From contig NC_087252.1 in the NCBI RefSeq assembly GCF_037042905.1, positions 33,231,494 through 33,295,493 on the forward strand: 64,000 nt of DNA, given 5' to 3'. The translations under genes and the position numbers were made by a program. This DNA is from Lytechinus pictus. Lineage: Eukaryota > Echinodermata > Echinoidea > Temnopleuroida > Toxopneustidae. Below are positions 23,546-36,549 of this stretch, in pieces. The notes beneath the pieces are model-generated. The model had not been told where the DNA came from. It searched no databases and saw only the letters and a list, made by a program, of their open reading frames with translations. Within the stretch, counting starts at the first letter, position 1. Every line of letters begins with the position of its first letter.

Positions 23546-23771
23546 ACCGAGTTGCCGTTTTCGGAAAGCTATATACAATAAATTACAATAAAGAAAAACA
23601 GTGAGGCAACGTTACCATTCTACAGAGTTTAACCGTATAACAACCTCAATATCTTTTAAAAGGACAATAGCTATCGGACGAAGATATTAACACATTCCGG
23701 CGAGCTATTGTTTCTAACAAACCGGGGCAAAAGACATTGACCAAACCTTGTTTATAGAAATGATATCAAAA

Positions 23772-23971
23772 NNNNNNNNNNNNNNNNNNNNNNNNNNNNN
23801 NNNNNNNNNNNNNNNNNNNNNNNNNNNNNNNNNNNNNNNNNNNNNNNNNNNNNNNNNNNNNNNNNNNNNNNNNNNNNNNNNNNNNNNNNNNNNNNNNNNN
23901 NNNNNNNNNNNNNNNNNNNNNNNNNNNNNNNNNNNNNNNNNNNNNNNNNNNNNNNNNNNNNNNNNNNNNNN
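23772..23971. other. assembly gap, 200 N
   Basis: Exactly 200 N, a placeholder length. The flanking bases (CAAAA before, TGACGGAGC after) differ slightly from the unit sequence, as expected for low-quality contig ends. The real missing sequence is about 670 bp, or that plus a whole number of units. Confidence 0.95.
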
Positions 23972-24111
23972 TGACGGAGCAAGCCCCTATTCCATGGCCT
24001 AAGTTCAAAAATCAGTTTAATATACAAGCGATTCGGTGAATCGCGTTTCAGATATTAAGCTGAAAAGAACAGATACTACACATGATCTTAGCCAAAAGGC
24101 CGAGAAGCGAT
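23972..24111 (-). ncRNA. U2: U2 snRNA, copy 19, 3' part lost in the gap
   Basis: The first about 139 nt are present and standard: 5' end, branch-site recognition sequence, stems IIa and IIb, Sm site and most of stem III. Stem IV and the 3' box fall in the N-run. The break is an assembly matter, so the real gene is probably whole. Confidence 0.92.
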
Positions 24112-24959
24112 ACCGAGTTGCCGTTTTCGGAAAGCTATATACAATAAATTACAATAAAGAAAAACAGTGAGGCAACGTTACCATTCTACAGAGTTTAACC
24201 GTATAACAACCTCAATATCTTTTAAAAGGACAATAGCTATCGGACGAAGATATTAACACATTCCGGCGAGCTATTGTTTCTAACAAACCGGGGCAAAGAC
24301 ATTGACCAAACCTTGTTTATAGAAATGATATCAAGCATCAAAGGTTAAAAAGTGTCTCTTTTGTAAGAGTTTTCTCGACGACGTACATTGTCAGCCATGA
24401 ACGGGTAGATACGGGGTGAATGCCAATTTCATTCAAAAGATTTTTTAATTTGATACAGCTGATTGACAAAAGTGTATGCATTCGATTCACCATCCAGCAT
24501 AGATTCCAGAAAGGACAATCACAGAAATTCCTTCGTCCAAATTGGTAAGAAATATTACTTAACTTTTAAGAACTATTTGACTGGCGAAAGAATGCCCGCC
24601 TCTACTGAAAAAGCCGGTCGTTTTCGGGAAGTCCCCTGAAAATTGAGAAAAATCACCGGTGGAATCGATTACAAGCACGAGAAGCGTGTGACTTTCTCAG
24701 CAACTCCGCCGTCTACGACGAAGATGTAATACAAATAGAAACAGTGAAACTGAGGTAGTGGATACGGAATTGTTTAATAATTTATTCAATTTCTTTTCGA
24801 GAAAGACAAATGGAAAATGGTTGAATACAATGTTCAATTTACAATGAAAGAAAGAGCTCCCCCCCCCCCCCTACAAGAAAAAAAAAAGTAAGAAAAACAG
24901 CGTAATTCAGGTGGAGGAAAAGTAACATTCTTTCTTTGGTATTTTATTAACCCCTTGAG

Positions 24960-25147
24960 GGGTGGGCCGATCCCGGAGGTACTGCAATACCGGGCCAACC
25001 CGTGCCAGGACGGAGCAAGCCCCTATTCCATGGCCTAAGTTCAAAAATCAGTTTAATATACAAGCGATTCGGTGAATCGCGTTTCAGATATTAAGCTGAA
25101 AAGAACAGATACTACACATGATCTTAGCCAAAAGGCCGAGAAGCGAT
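24960..25147 (-). ncRNA. U2: U2 snRNA, copy 20, one-base deletion
   Basis: One G is missing on the plus strand near 25004, which removes C144 or C145 of the RNA, between stems III and IV, leaving 188 nt. Other elements are intact. It is the first full copy right of the gap, in a stretch with many homopolymer indels, so a sequencing error is more likely than a real variant. C-run 13. Confidence 0.9.
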
Positions 25148-25993
25148 ACCGAGTTGCCGTTTTCGGAAAGCTATATACAATAAATTACAATAAAGAAAAA
25201 CAGTGAGGCAACGTTACCATTCTACAGAGTTTAACCGTATAACAACCTCAATATCTTTTAAAAGGACAATAGCTATCGGACGAAGATATTAACACATTCC
25301 GGCGAGCTATTGTTTCTAACAAACCGGGGCAAAGACATTGACCAAACCTTGTTTATAGAAATGATATCAAGCATCAAAGGTTAAAAAGTGTCTCTTTTGT
25401 AAGAGTTTTCTCGACGACGTACATTGTCAGCCATGAACGGGTAGATACGGGGTGAATGCCAATTTCATTCAAAAGATTTTTTAATTTGATACAGCTGATT
25501 GACAAAAGTGTATGCATTCGATTCACCATCCAGCATAGATTCCAGAAAGGACAATCACAGAAATTCCTTCGTCCAAATTGGTAAGAAATATTACTTAACT
25601 TTTAAGAACTATTTGACTGGCGAAAGAATGCCCGCCTCTACTGAAAAAGCCGGTCGTTTTCGGGAAGTCCCCTGAAAATTGAGAAAAATCACCGGTGGAA
25701 TCGATTACAAGCACGAGAAGCGTGTGACTTTCTCAGCAACTCCGCCGTCTACGACGAAGATGTAATACAAATAGAAACAGTGAAACTGAGGTAGTGGATA
25801 CGGAATTGTTTAATAATTTATTCAATTTCTTTTCGAGAAAGACAAATGGAAAATGGTTGAATACAATGTTCAATTTACAATGAAAGAAAGAGCTCCCCCC
25901 CCCCCCTACAAGAAAAAAAAAGTAAGAAAAACAGCGTAATTCAGGTGGAGGAAAAGTAACATTCTTTCTTTGGTATTTTATTAACCCCTTGAG

Positions 25994-26182
25994 GGGTGGG
26001 CCGATCCCGGAGGTACTGCAATACCGGGCCAACCCGTGGCCAGGACGGAGCAAGCCCCTATTCCATGGCCTAAGTTCAAAAATCAGTTTAATATACAAGC
26101 GATTCGGTGAATCGCGTTTCAGATATTAAGCTGAAAAGAACAGATACTACACATGATCTTAGCCAAAAGGCCGAGAAGCGAT
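25994..26182 (-). ncRNA. U2: U2 snRNA, copy 21
   Basis: Standard RNA; period 1035 bp. C-run 12 and A-run only 9, which joins two spurious reading frames into one of 121 codons. Confidence 0.96.
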
Positions 26183-27030
26183 ACCGAGTTGCCGTTTTCG
26201 GAAAGCTATATACAATAAATTACAATAAAGAAAAAACAGTGAGGCAACGTTACCATTCTACAGAGTTTAACCGTATAACAACCTCAATATCTTTTAAAAG
26301 GACAATAGCTATCGGACGAAGATATTAACACATTCCGGCGAGCTATTGTTTCTAACAAACCGGGGCAAAGACATTGACCAAACCTTGTTTATAGAAATGA
26401 TATCAAGCATCAAAGGTTAAAAAGTGTCTCTTTTGTAAGAGTTTTCTCGACGACGTACATTGTCAGCCATGAACGGGGTAGATACGGGGTGAATGCCAAT
26501 TTCATTCAAAAGATTTTTTAATTTGATACAGCTGATTGACAAAAGTGTATGCATTCGATTCACCATCCAGCATAGATTCCAGAAAGGACAATCACAGAAA
26601 TTCCTTCGTCCAAATTGGTAAGAAATATTACTTAACTTTTAAGAACTATTTGACTGGCGAAAGAATGCCCGCCTCTACTGAAAAGCCGGTCGTTTTCGGG
26701 AAGTCCCTGAAAATTGAGAAAAATCACCGGTGGAATCGATTACAAGCACGAGAAGCGTGTGACTTTCTCAGCAACTCCGCCGTCTACGACGAAGATGTAA
26801 TACAAATAGAAACAGTGAAACTGAGGTAGTGGATACGGAATTGTTTAATAATTTATTCAATTTCTTTTCGAGAAAGACAAATGGAAAATGGTTGAATACA
26901 ATGTTCAATTTACAATGAAAGAAAGAGCTCCCCCCCCCCCCCTACAAGAAAAAAAAAAGTAAGAAAAACAGCGTAATTCAGGTGGAGGAAAAGTAACATT
27001 CTTTCTTTGGTATTTTATTAACCCCTTGAG

Positions 27031-27219
27031 GGGTGGGCCGATCCCGGAGGTACTGCAATACCGGGCCAACCCGTGGCCAGGACGGAGCAAGCCCCTATTC
27101 CATGGCCTAAGTTCAAAAATCAGTTTAATATACAAGCGATTCGGTGAATCGCGTTTCAGATATTAAGCTGAAAAGAACAGATACTACACATGATCTTAGC
27201 CAAAAGGCCGAGAAGCGAT
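27031..27219 (-). ncRNA. U2: U2 snRNA, copy 22
   Basis: Standard RNA; period 1037 bp; C-run 13. The preceding spacer has four single-base length changes (26231-26236, 26475-26478, 26681-26684, 26705-26707). Confidence 0.96.
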
Positions 27220-28067
27220 ACCGAGTTGCCGTTTTCGGAAAGCTATATACAATAAATTACAATAAAGAAAAACAGTGAGGCAACGTTACCATTCTACAGA
27301 GTTTAACCGTATAACAACCTCAATATCTTTTAAAAGGACAATAGCTATCGGACGAAGATATTAACACATTCCGGCGAGCTATTGTTTCTAACAAACCGGG
27401 GCAAAGACATTGACCAAACCTTGTTTATAGAAATGATATCAAGCATCAAAAGGTTAAAAAGTGTCTCTTTTGTAAGAGTTTTCTCGACGACGTACATTGT
27501 CAGCCATGAACGGGTAGATACGGGGTGAATGCCAATTTCATTCAAAAGATTTTTAATTTGATACAGCTGATTGACAAAAGTGTATGCATTCGATTCACCA
27601 TCCAGCATAGATTCCAGAAAGGACAATCACAGAAATTCCTTCGTCCAAATTGGTAAGAAATATTACTTAACTTTTAAGAACTATTTGACTGGCGAAAGAA
27701 TGCCCGCCTCTACTGAAAAAGCCGGTCGTTTTCGGGAAGTCCCCTGAAAATTGAGAAAAATCACCGGTGGAATCGATTACAAGCACGAGAAGCGTGTGAC
27801 TTTCTCAGCAACTCCGCCGTCTACGACGAAGATGTAATACAAATAGAAACAGTGAAACTGAGGTAGTGGATACGGAATTGTTTAATAATTTATTCAATTT
27901 CTTTTCGAGAAAGACAAATGGAAAATGGTTGAATACAATGTTCAATTTACAATGAAAGAAAGAGCTCCCCCCCCCCCCTACAAGAAAAAAAAAAAGTAAG
28001 AAAAACAGCGTAATTCAGGTGGAGGAAAAGTAACATTCTTTCTTTGGTATTTTATTAACCCCTTGAG

Positions 28068-28256
28068 GGGTGGGCCGATCCCGGAGGTACTGCAATACCG
28101 GGCCAACCCGTGGCCAGGACGGAGCAAGCCCCTATTCCATGGCCTAAGTTCAAAAATCAGTTTAATATACAAGCGATTCGGTGAATCGCGTTTCAGATAT
28201 TAAGCTGAAAAGAACAGATACTACACATGATCTTAGCCAAAAGGCCGAGAAGCGAT
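28068..28256 (-). ncRNA. U2: U2 snRNA, copy 23
   Basis: Standard RNA; period 1037 bp; C-run 12, A-run 11. The spacer to its left has an extra A (27448-27451) and one T fewer (27550-27554). Confidence 0.96.
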
Positions 28257-29105
28257 ACCGAGTTGCCGTTTTCGGAAAGCTATATACAATAAATTACAAT
28301 AAAGAAAAACAGTGAGGCAACGTTACCATTCTACAGAGTTTAACCGTATAACAACCTCAATATCTTTTAAAAGGACAATAGCTATCGGACGAAGATATTA
28401 ACACATTCCGGCGAGCTATTGTTTCTAACAAACCGGGGCAAAGACATTGACCAAACCTTGTTTATAGAAATGATATCAAGCATCAAAGGTTAAAAAGTGT
28501 CTCTTTTGTAAGAGTTTTCTCGACGACGTACATTGTCAGCCATGAACGGGTAGATACGGGGTGAATGCCAATTTCATTCAAAAGATTTTTTTAATTTGAT
28601 ACAGCTGATTGACAAAAGTGTATGCATTCGATTCACCATCCAGCATAGATTCCAGAAAGGACAATCACAGAAATTCCTTCGTCCAAATTGGTAAGAAATA
28701 TTACTTAACTTTTAAGAACTATTTGACTGGCGAAAGAATGCCCGCCTCTACTGAAAAAGCCGGTCGTTTTCGGGAAGTCCCCTGAAAATTGAGAAAAATC
28801 ACCGGTGGAATCGATTACAAGCACGAGAAGCGTGTGACTTTCTCAGCAACTCCGCCGTCTACGACGAAGATGTAATACAAATAGAAACAGTGAAACTGAG
28901 GTAGTGGATACGGAATTGTTTAATAATTTATTCAATTTCTTTTCGAGAAAGACAAATGGAAAATGGTTGAATACAATGTTCAATTTACAATGAAAGAAAG
29001 AGCTTCCCCCCCCCCCCTACAAGAAAAAAAAAAGTAAGAAAAACAGCGTAATTCAGGTGGAGGAAAAGTAACATTCTTTCTTTGGTATTTTATTAACCCC
29101 TTGAG

Positions 29106-29294
29106 GGGTGGGCCGATCCCGGAGGTACTGCAATACCGGGCCAACCCGTGGCCAGGACGGAGCAAGCCCCTATTCCATGGCCTAAGTTCAAAAATCAGTT
29201 TAATATACAAGCGATTCGGTGAATCGCGTTTCAGATATTAAGCTGAAAAGAACAGATACTACACATGATCTTAGCCAAAAGGCCGAGAAGCGAT
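29106..29294 (-). ncRNA. U2: U2 snRNA, copy 24
   Basis: Standard RNA; period 1038 bp. The first C of the C-run is T (29005), and the spacer has one extra T (28586-28592). Confidence 0.96.
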
Positions 29295-30141
29295 ACCGAG
29301 TTGCCGTTTTCGGAAAGCTATATACAATAAATTACAATAAAGAAAAACAGTGAGGCAACGTTACCATTCTACAGAGTTTAACCGTATAACAACCTCAATA
29401 TCTTTTAAAAGGACAATAGCTATCGGACGAAGATATTAACACATTCCGGCGAGCTATTGTTTCTAACAAACCGGGGCAAAGACATTGACCAAACCTTGTT
29501 TATAGAAATGATATCAAGCATCAAAGGTTAAAAAGTGTCTCTTTTGTAAGAGTTTTCTCGACGACGTACATTGTCAGCCATGAACGGGTAGATACGGGGT
29601 GAATGCCAATTTCATTCAAAAGATTTTTTAATTTGATACAGCTGATTGACAAAAGTGTATGCATTCGATTCACCATCCAGCATAGATTCCAGAAAGGACA
29701 ATCACAGAAATTCCTTCGTCCAAATTGGTAAGAAATATTACTTAACTTTTAAGAACTATTTGACTGGCGAAAGAATGCCCGCCTCTACTGAAAAAGCCGG
29801 TCGTTTTCGGGAAGTCCCCTGAAAATTGAGAAAAATCACCGGTGGAATCGATTACAAGCACGAGAAGCGTGTGACTTTCTCAGCAACTCCGCCGTCTACG
29901 ACGAAGATGTAATACAAATAGAAACAGTGAAACTGAGGTAGTGGATACGGAATTGTTTAATAATTTATTCAATTTCTTTTCGAGAAAGACAAATGGAAAA
30001 TGGTTGAATACAATGTTCAATTTACAATGAAAGAAAGAGCTCCCCCCCCCCCCTACAAGAAAAAAAAAAGTAAGAAAAACAGCGTAATTCAGGTGGAGGA
30101 AAAGTAACATTCTTTCTTTGGTATTTTATTAACCCCTTGAG

Positions 30142-30330
30142 GGGTGGGCCGATCCCGGAGGTACTGCAATACCGGGCCAACCCGTGGCCAGGACGGAGCA
30201 AGCCCCTATTCCATGGCCTAAGTTCAAAAATCAGTTTAATATACAAGCGATTCGGTGAATCGCGTTTCAGATATTAAGCTGAAAAGAACAGATACTACAC
30301 ATGATCTTAGCCAAAAGGCCGAGAAGCGAT
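30142..30330 (-). ncRNA. U2: U2 snRNA, copy 25
   Basis: Standard sequence; period 1036 bp; C-run 12. From here rightward the homopolymer indels largely stop. Confidence 0.97.
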
Positions 30331-31178
30331 ACCGAGTTGCCGTTTTCGGAAAGCTATATACAATAAATTACAATAAAGAAAAACAGTGAGGCAACGTTAC
30401 CATTCTACAGAGTTTAACCGTATAACAACCTCAATATCTTTTAAAAGGACAATAGCTATCGGACGAAGATATTAACACATTCCGGCGAGCTATTGTTTCT
30501 AACAAACCGGGGCAAAGACATTGACCAAACCTTGTTTATAGAAATGATATCAAGCATCAAAGGTTAAAAAGTGTCTCTTTTGTAAGAGTTTTCTCGACGA
30601 CGTACATTGTCAGCCATGAACGGGTAGATACGGGGTGAATGCCAATTTCATTCAAAAGATTTTTTAATTTGATACAGCTGATTGACAAAAGTGTATGCAT
30701 TCGATTCACCATCCAGCATAGATTCCAGAAAGGACAATCACAGAAATTCCTTCGTCCAAATTGGTAAGAAATATTACTTAACTTTTAAGAACTATTTGAC
30801 TGGCGAAAGAATGCCCGCCTCTACTGAAAAAGCCGGTCGTTTTCGGGAAGTCCCCTGAAAATTGAGAAAAATCACCGGTGGAATCGATTACAAGCACGAG
30901 AAGCGTGTGACTTTCTCAGCAACTCCGCCGTCTACGACGAAGATGTAATACAAATAGAAACAGTGAAACTGAGGTAGTGGATACGGAATTGTTTAATAAT
31001 TTATTCAATTTCTTTTCGAGAAAGACAAATGGAAAATGGTTGAATACAATGTTCAATTTACAATGAAAGAAAGAGCTCCCCCCCCCCCCCTACAAGAAAA
31101 AAAAAAGTAAGAAAAACAGCGTAATTCAGGTGGAGGAAAAGTAACATTCTTTCTTTGGTATTTTATTAACCCCTTGAG

Positions 31179-31367
31179 GGGTGGGCCGATCCCGGAGGTA
31201 CTGCAATACCGGGCCAACCCGTGGCCAGGACGGAGCAAGCCCCTATTCCATGGCCTAAGTTCAAAAATCAGTTTAATATACAAGCGATTCGGTGAATCGC
31301 GTTTCAGATATTAAGCTGAAAAGAACAGATACTACACATGATCTTAGCCAAAAGGCCGAGAAGCGAT
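31179..31367 (-). ncRNA. U2: U2 snRNA, copy 26
   Basis: Standard sequence; period 1037 bp; C-run 13. Confidence 0.97.
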
Positions 31368-32215
31368 ACCGAGTTGCCGTTTTCGGAAAGCTATATACAA
31401 TAAATTACAATAAAGAAAAACAGTGAGGCAACGTTACCATTCTACAGAGTTTAACCGTATAACAACCTCAATATCTTTTAAAAGGACAATAGCTATCGGA
31501 CGAAGATATTAACACATTCCGGCGAGCTATTGTTTCTAACAAACCGGGGCAAAGACATTGACCAAACCTTGTTTATAGAAATGATATCAAGCATCAAAGG
31601 TTAAAAAGTGTCTCTTTTGTAAGAGTTTTCTCGACGACGTACATTGTCAGCCATGAACGGGTAGATACGGGGTGAATGCCAATTTCATTCAAAAGATTTT
31701 TTAATTTGATACAGCTGATTGACAAAAGTGTATGCATTCGATTCACCATCCAGCATAGATTCCAGAAAGGACAATCACAGAAATTCCTTCGTCCAAATTG
31801 GTAAGAAATATTACTTAACTTTTAAGAACTATTTGACTGGCGAAAGAATGCCCGCCTCTACTGAAAAAGCCGGTCGTTTTCGGGAAGTCCCCTGAAAATT
31901 GAGAAAAATCACCGGTGGAATCGATTACAAGCACGAGAAGCGTGTGACTTTCTCAGCAACTCCGCCGTCTACGACGAAGATGTAATACAAATAGAAACAG
32001 TGAAACTGAGGTAGTGGATACGGAATTGTTTAATAATTTATTCAATTTCTTTTCGAGAAAGACAAATGGAAAATGGTTGAATACAATGTTCAATTTACAA
32101 TGAAAGAAAGAGCTCCCCCCCCCCCCCTACAAGAAAAAAAAAAGTAAGAAAAACAGCGTAATTCAGGTGGAGGAAAAGTAACATTCTTTCTTTGGTATTT
32201 TATTAACCCCTTGAG

Positions 32216-32404
32216 GGGTGGGCCGATCCCGGAGGTACTGCAATACCGGGCCAACCCGTGGCCAGGACGGAGCAAGCCCCTATTCCATGGCCTAAGTTCA
32301 AAAATCAGTTTAATATACAAGCGATTCGGTGAATCGCGTTTCAGATATTAAGCTGAAAAGAACAGATACTACACATGATCTTAGCCAAAAGGCCGAGAAG
32401 CGAT
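32216..32404 (-). ncRNA. U2: U2 snRNA, copy 27
   Basis: Standard sequence; period 1037 bp; C-run 13. Confidence 0.97.
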
Positions 32405-33251
32405 ACCGAGTTGCCGTTTTCGGAAAGCTATATACAATAAATTACAATAAAGAAAAACAGTGAGGCAACGTTACCATTCTACAGAGTTTAACCGTATAAC
32501 AACCTCAATATCTTTTAAAAGGACAATAGCTATCGGACGAAGATATTAACACATTCCGGCGAGCTATTGTTTCTAACAAACCGGGGCAAAGACATTGACC
32601 AAACCTTGTTTATAGAAATGATATCAAGCATCAAAGGTTAAAAAGTGTCTCTTTTGTAAGAGTTTTCTCGACGACGTACATTGTCAGCCATGAACGGGTA
32701 GATACGGGGTGAATGCCAATTTCATTCAAAAGATTTTTTAATTTGATACAGCTGATTGACAAAAGTGTATGCATTCGATTCACCATCCAGCATAGATTCC
32801 AGAAAGGACAATCACAGAAATTCCTTCGTCCAAATTGGTAAGAAATATTACTTAACTTTTAAGAACTATTTGACTGGCGAAAGAATGCCCGCCTCTACTG
32901 AAAAAGCCGGTCGTTTTCGGGAAGTCCCCTGAAAATTGAGAAAAATCACCGGTGGAATCGATTACAAGCACGAGAAGCGTGTGACTTTCTCAGCAACTCC
33001 GCCGTCTACGACGAAGATGTAATACAAATAGAAACAGTGAAACTGAGGTAGTGGATACGGAATTGTTTAATAATTTATTCAATTTCTTTTCGAGAAAGAC
33101 AAATGGAAAATGGTTGAATACAATGTTCAATTTACAATGAAAGAAAGAGCTCCCCCCCCCCCCTACAAGAAAAAAAAAAGTAAGAAAAACAGCGTAATTC
33201 AGGTGGAGGAAAAGTAACATTCTTTCTTTGGTATTTTATTAACCCCTTGAG

Positions 33252-33440
33252 GGGTGGGCCGATCCCGGAGGTACTGCAATACCGGGCCAACCCGTGGCCA
33301 GGACGGAGCAAGCCCCTATTCCATGGCCTAAGTTCAAAAATCAGTTTAATATACAAGCGATTCGGTGAATCGCGTTTCAGATATTAAGCTGAAAAGAACA
33401 GATACTACACATGATCTTAGCCAAAAGGCCGAGAAGCGAT
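33252..33440 (-). ncRNA. U2: U2 snRNA, copy 28
   Basis: Standard sequence; period 1036 bp; C-run 12. Confidence 0.97.
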
Positions 33441-34287
33441 ACCGAGTTGCCGTTTTCGGAAAGCTATATACAATAAATTACAATAAAGAAAAACAGTGAG
33501 GCAACGTTACCATTCTACAGAGTTTAACCGTATAACAACCTCAATATCTTTTAAAAGGACAATAGCTATCGGACGAAGATATTAACACATTCCGGCGAGC
33601 TATTGTTTCTAACAAACCGGGGCAAAGACATTGACCAAACCTTGTTTATAGAAATGATATCAAGCATCAAAGGTTAAAAAGTGTCTCTTTTGTAAGAGTT
33701 TTCTCGACGACGTACATTGTCAGCCATGAACGGGTAGATACGGGGTGAATGCCAATTTCATTCAAAAGATTTTTTAATTTGATACAGCTGATTGACAAAA
33801 GTGTATGCATTCGATTCACCATCCAGCATAGATTCCAGAAAGGACAATCACAGAAATTCCTTCGTCCAAATTGGTAAGAAATATTACTTAACTTTTAAGA
33901 ACTATTTGACTGGCGAAAGAATGCCCGCCTCTACTGAAAAAGCCGGTCGTTTTCGGGAAGTCCCCTGAAAATTGAGAAAAATCACCGGTGGAATCGATTA
34001 CAAGCACGAGAAGCGTGTGACTTTCTCAGCAACTCCGCCGTCTACGACGAAGATGTAATACAAATAGAAACAGTGAAACTGAGGTAGTGGATACGGAATT
34101 GTTTAATAATTTATTCAATTTCTTTTCGAGAAAGACAAATGGAAAATGGTTGAATACAATGTTCAATTTACAATGAAAGAAAGAGCTCCCCCCCCCCCCT
34201 ACAAGAAAAAAAAAAGTAAGAAAAACAGCGTAATTCAGGTGGAGGAAAAGTAACATTCTTTCTTTGGTATTTTATTAACCCCTTGAG

Positions 34288-34476
34288 GGGTGGGCCGATC
34301 CCGGAGGTACTGCAATACCGGGCCAACCCGTGGCCAGGACGGAGCAAGCCCCTATTCCATGGCCTAAGTTCAAAAATCAGTTTAATATACAAGCGATTCG
34401 GTGAATCGCGTTTCAGATATTAAGCTGAAAAGAACAGATACTACACATGATCTTAGCCAAAAGGCCGAGAAGCGAT
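34288..34476 (-). ncRNA. U2: U2 snRNA, copy 29
   Basis: Standard sequence; period 1036 bp; C-run 12. Confidence 0.97.
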
Positions 34477-35323
34477 ACCGAGTTGCCGTTTTCGGAAAGC
34501 TATATACAATAAATTACAATAAAGAAAAACAGTGAGGCAACGTTACCATTCTACAGAGTTTAACCGTATAACAACCTCAATATCTTTTAAAAGGACAATA
34601 GCTATCGGACGAAGATATTAACACATTCCGGCGAGCTATTGTTTCTAACAAACCGGGGCAAAGACATTGACCAAACCTTGTTTATAGAAATGATATCAAG
34701 CATCAAAGGTTAAAAAGTGTCTCTTTTGTAAGAGTTTTCTCGACGACGTACATTGTCAGCCATGAACGGGTAGATACGGGGTGAATGCCAATTTCATTCA
34801 AAAGATTTTTTAATTTGATACAGCTGATTGACAAAAGTGTATGCATTCGATTCACCATCCAGCATAGATTCCAGAAAGGACAATCACAGAAATTCCTTCG
34901 TCCAAATTGGTAAGAAATATTACTTAACTTTTAAGAACTATTTGACTGGCGAAAGAATGCCCGCCTCTACTGAAAAAGCCGGTCGTTTTCGGGAAGTCCC
35001 CTGAAAATTGAGAAAAATCACCGGTGGAATCGATTACAAGCACGAGAAGCGTGTGACTTTCTCAGCAACTCCGCCGTCTACGACGAAGATGTAATACAAA
35101 TAGAAACAGTGAAACTGAGGTAGTGGATACGGAATTGTTTAATAATTTATTCAATTTCTTTTCGAGAAAGACAAATGGAAAATGGTTGAATACAATGTTC
35201 AATTTACAATGAAAGAAAGAGCTCCCCCCCCCCCCTACAAGAAAAAAAAAAGTAAGAAAAACAGCGTAATTCAGGTGGAGGAAAAGTAACATTCTTTCTT
35301 TGGTATTTTATTAACCCCTTGAG

Positions 35324-35512
35324 GGGTGGGCCGATCCCGGAGGTACTGCAATACCGGGCCAACCCGTGGCCAGGACGGAGCAAGCCCCTATTCCATGGCC
35401 TAAGTTCAAAAATCAGTTTAATATACAAGCGATTCGGTGAATCGCGTTTCAGATATTAAGCTGAAAAGAACAGATACTACACATGATCTTAGCCAAAAGG
35501 CCGAGAAGCGAT
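35324..35512 (-). ncRNA. U2: U2 snRNA, copy 30
   Basis: Standard sequence; period 1036 bp; C-run 12. Confidence 0.97.
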
Positions 35513-36360
35513 ACCGAGTTGCCGTTTTCGGAAAGCTATATACAATAAATTACAATAAAGAAAAACAGTGAGGCAACGTTACCATTCTACAGAGTTTAAC
35601 CGTATAACAACCTCAATATCTTTTAAAAGGACAATAGCTATCGGACGAAGATATTAACACATTCCGGCGAGCTATTGTTTCTAACAAACCGGGGCAAAGA
35701 CATTGACCAAACCTTGTTTATAGAAATGATATCAAGCATCAAAGGTTAAAAAGTGTCTCTTTTGTAAGAGTTTTCTCGACGACGTACATTGTCAGCCATG
35801 AACGGGTAGATACGGGGTGAATGCCAATTTCATTCAAAAGATTTTTTAATTTGATACAGCTGATTGACAAAAGTGTATGCATTCGATTCACCATCCAGCA
35901 TAGATTCCAGAAAGGACAATCACAGAAATTCCTTCGTCCAAATTGGTAAGAAATATTACTTAACTTTTAAGAACTATTTGACTGGCGAAAGAATGCCCGC
36001 CTCTACTGAAAAAGCCGGTCGTTTTCGGGAAGTCCCCTGAAAATTGAGAAAAATCACCGGTGGAATCGATTACAAGCACGAGAAGCGTGTGACTTTCTCA
36101 GCAACTCCGCCGTCTACGACGAAGATGTAATACAAATAGAAACAGTGAAACTGAGGTAGTGGATACGGAATTGTTTAATAATTTATTCAATTTCTTTTCG
36201 AGAAAGACAAATGGAAAATGGTTGAATACAATGTTCAATTTACAATGAAAGAAAGAGCTCCCCCCCCCCCCCTACAAGAAAAAAAAAAGTAAGAAAAACA
36301 GCGTAATTCAGGTGGAGGAAAAGTAACATTCTTTCTTTGGTATTTTATTAACCCCTTGAG

Positions 36361-36549
36361 GGGTGGGCCGATCCCGGAGGTACTGCAATACCGGGCCAAC
36401 CCGTGGCCAGGACGGAGCAAGCCCCTATTCCATGGCCTAAGTTCAAAAATCAGTTTAATATACAAGCGATTCGGTGAATCGCGTTTCAGATATTAAGCTG
36501 AAAAGAACAGATACTACACATGATCTTAGCCAAAAGGCCGAGAAGCGAT
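36361..36549 (-). ncRNA. U2: U2 snRNA, copy 31
   Basis: Standard sequence; period 1037 bp; C-run 13. Confidence 0.97.

Noticed and set aside
26107-26328. 73-codon plus-strand frame antisense to U2 copy 21
   Set aside because: Antisense to the RNA and kept open only by an extra A at 26231-26236.
26536-26829. 97-codon plus-strand frame in the spacer of unit 22 with protein-like composition
   Set aside because: It exists only because two one-base deletions cancel out in this unit. In all other units the frame stops after about 58 codons, it opens at TTG right after a stop with no upstream ATG, and the unit lies in the error-prone stretch.
27345-27626. 93-codon minus-strand frame in the upstream region of U2 copy 22
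   Set aside because: It depends on an extra A and a missing T unique to this unit, and its start is TTG. Other units do not keep it open.
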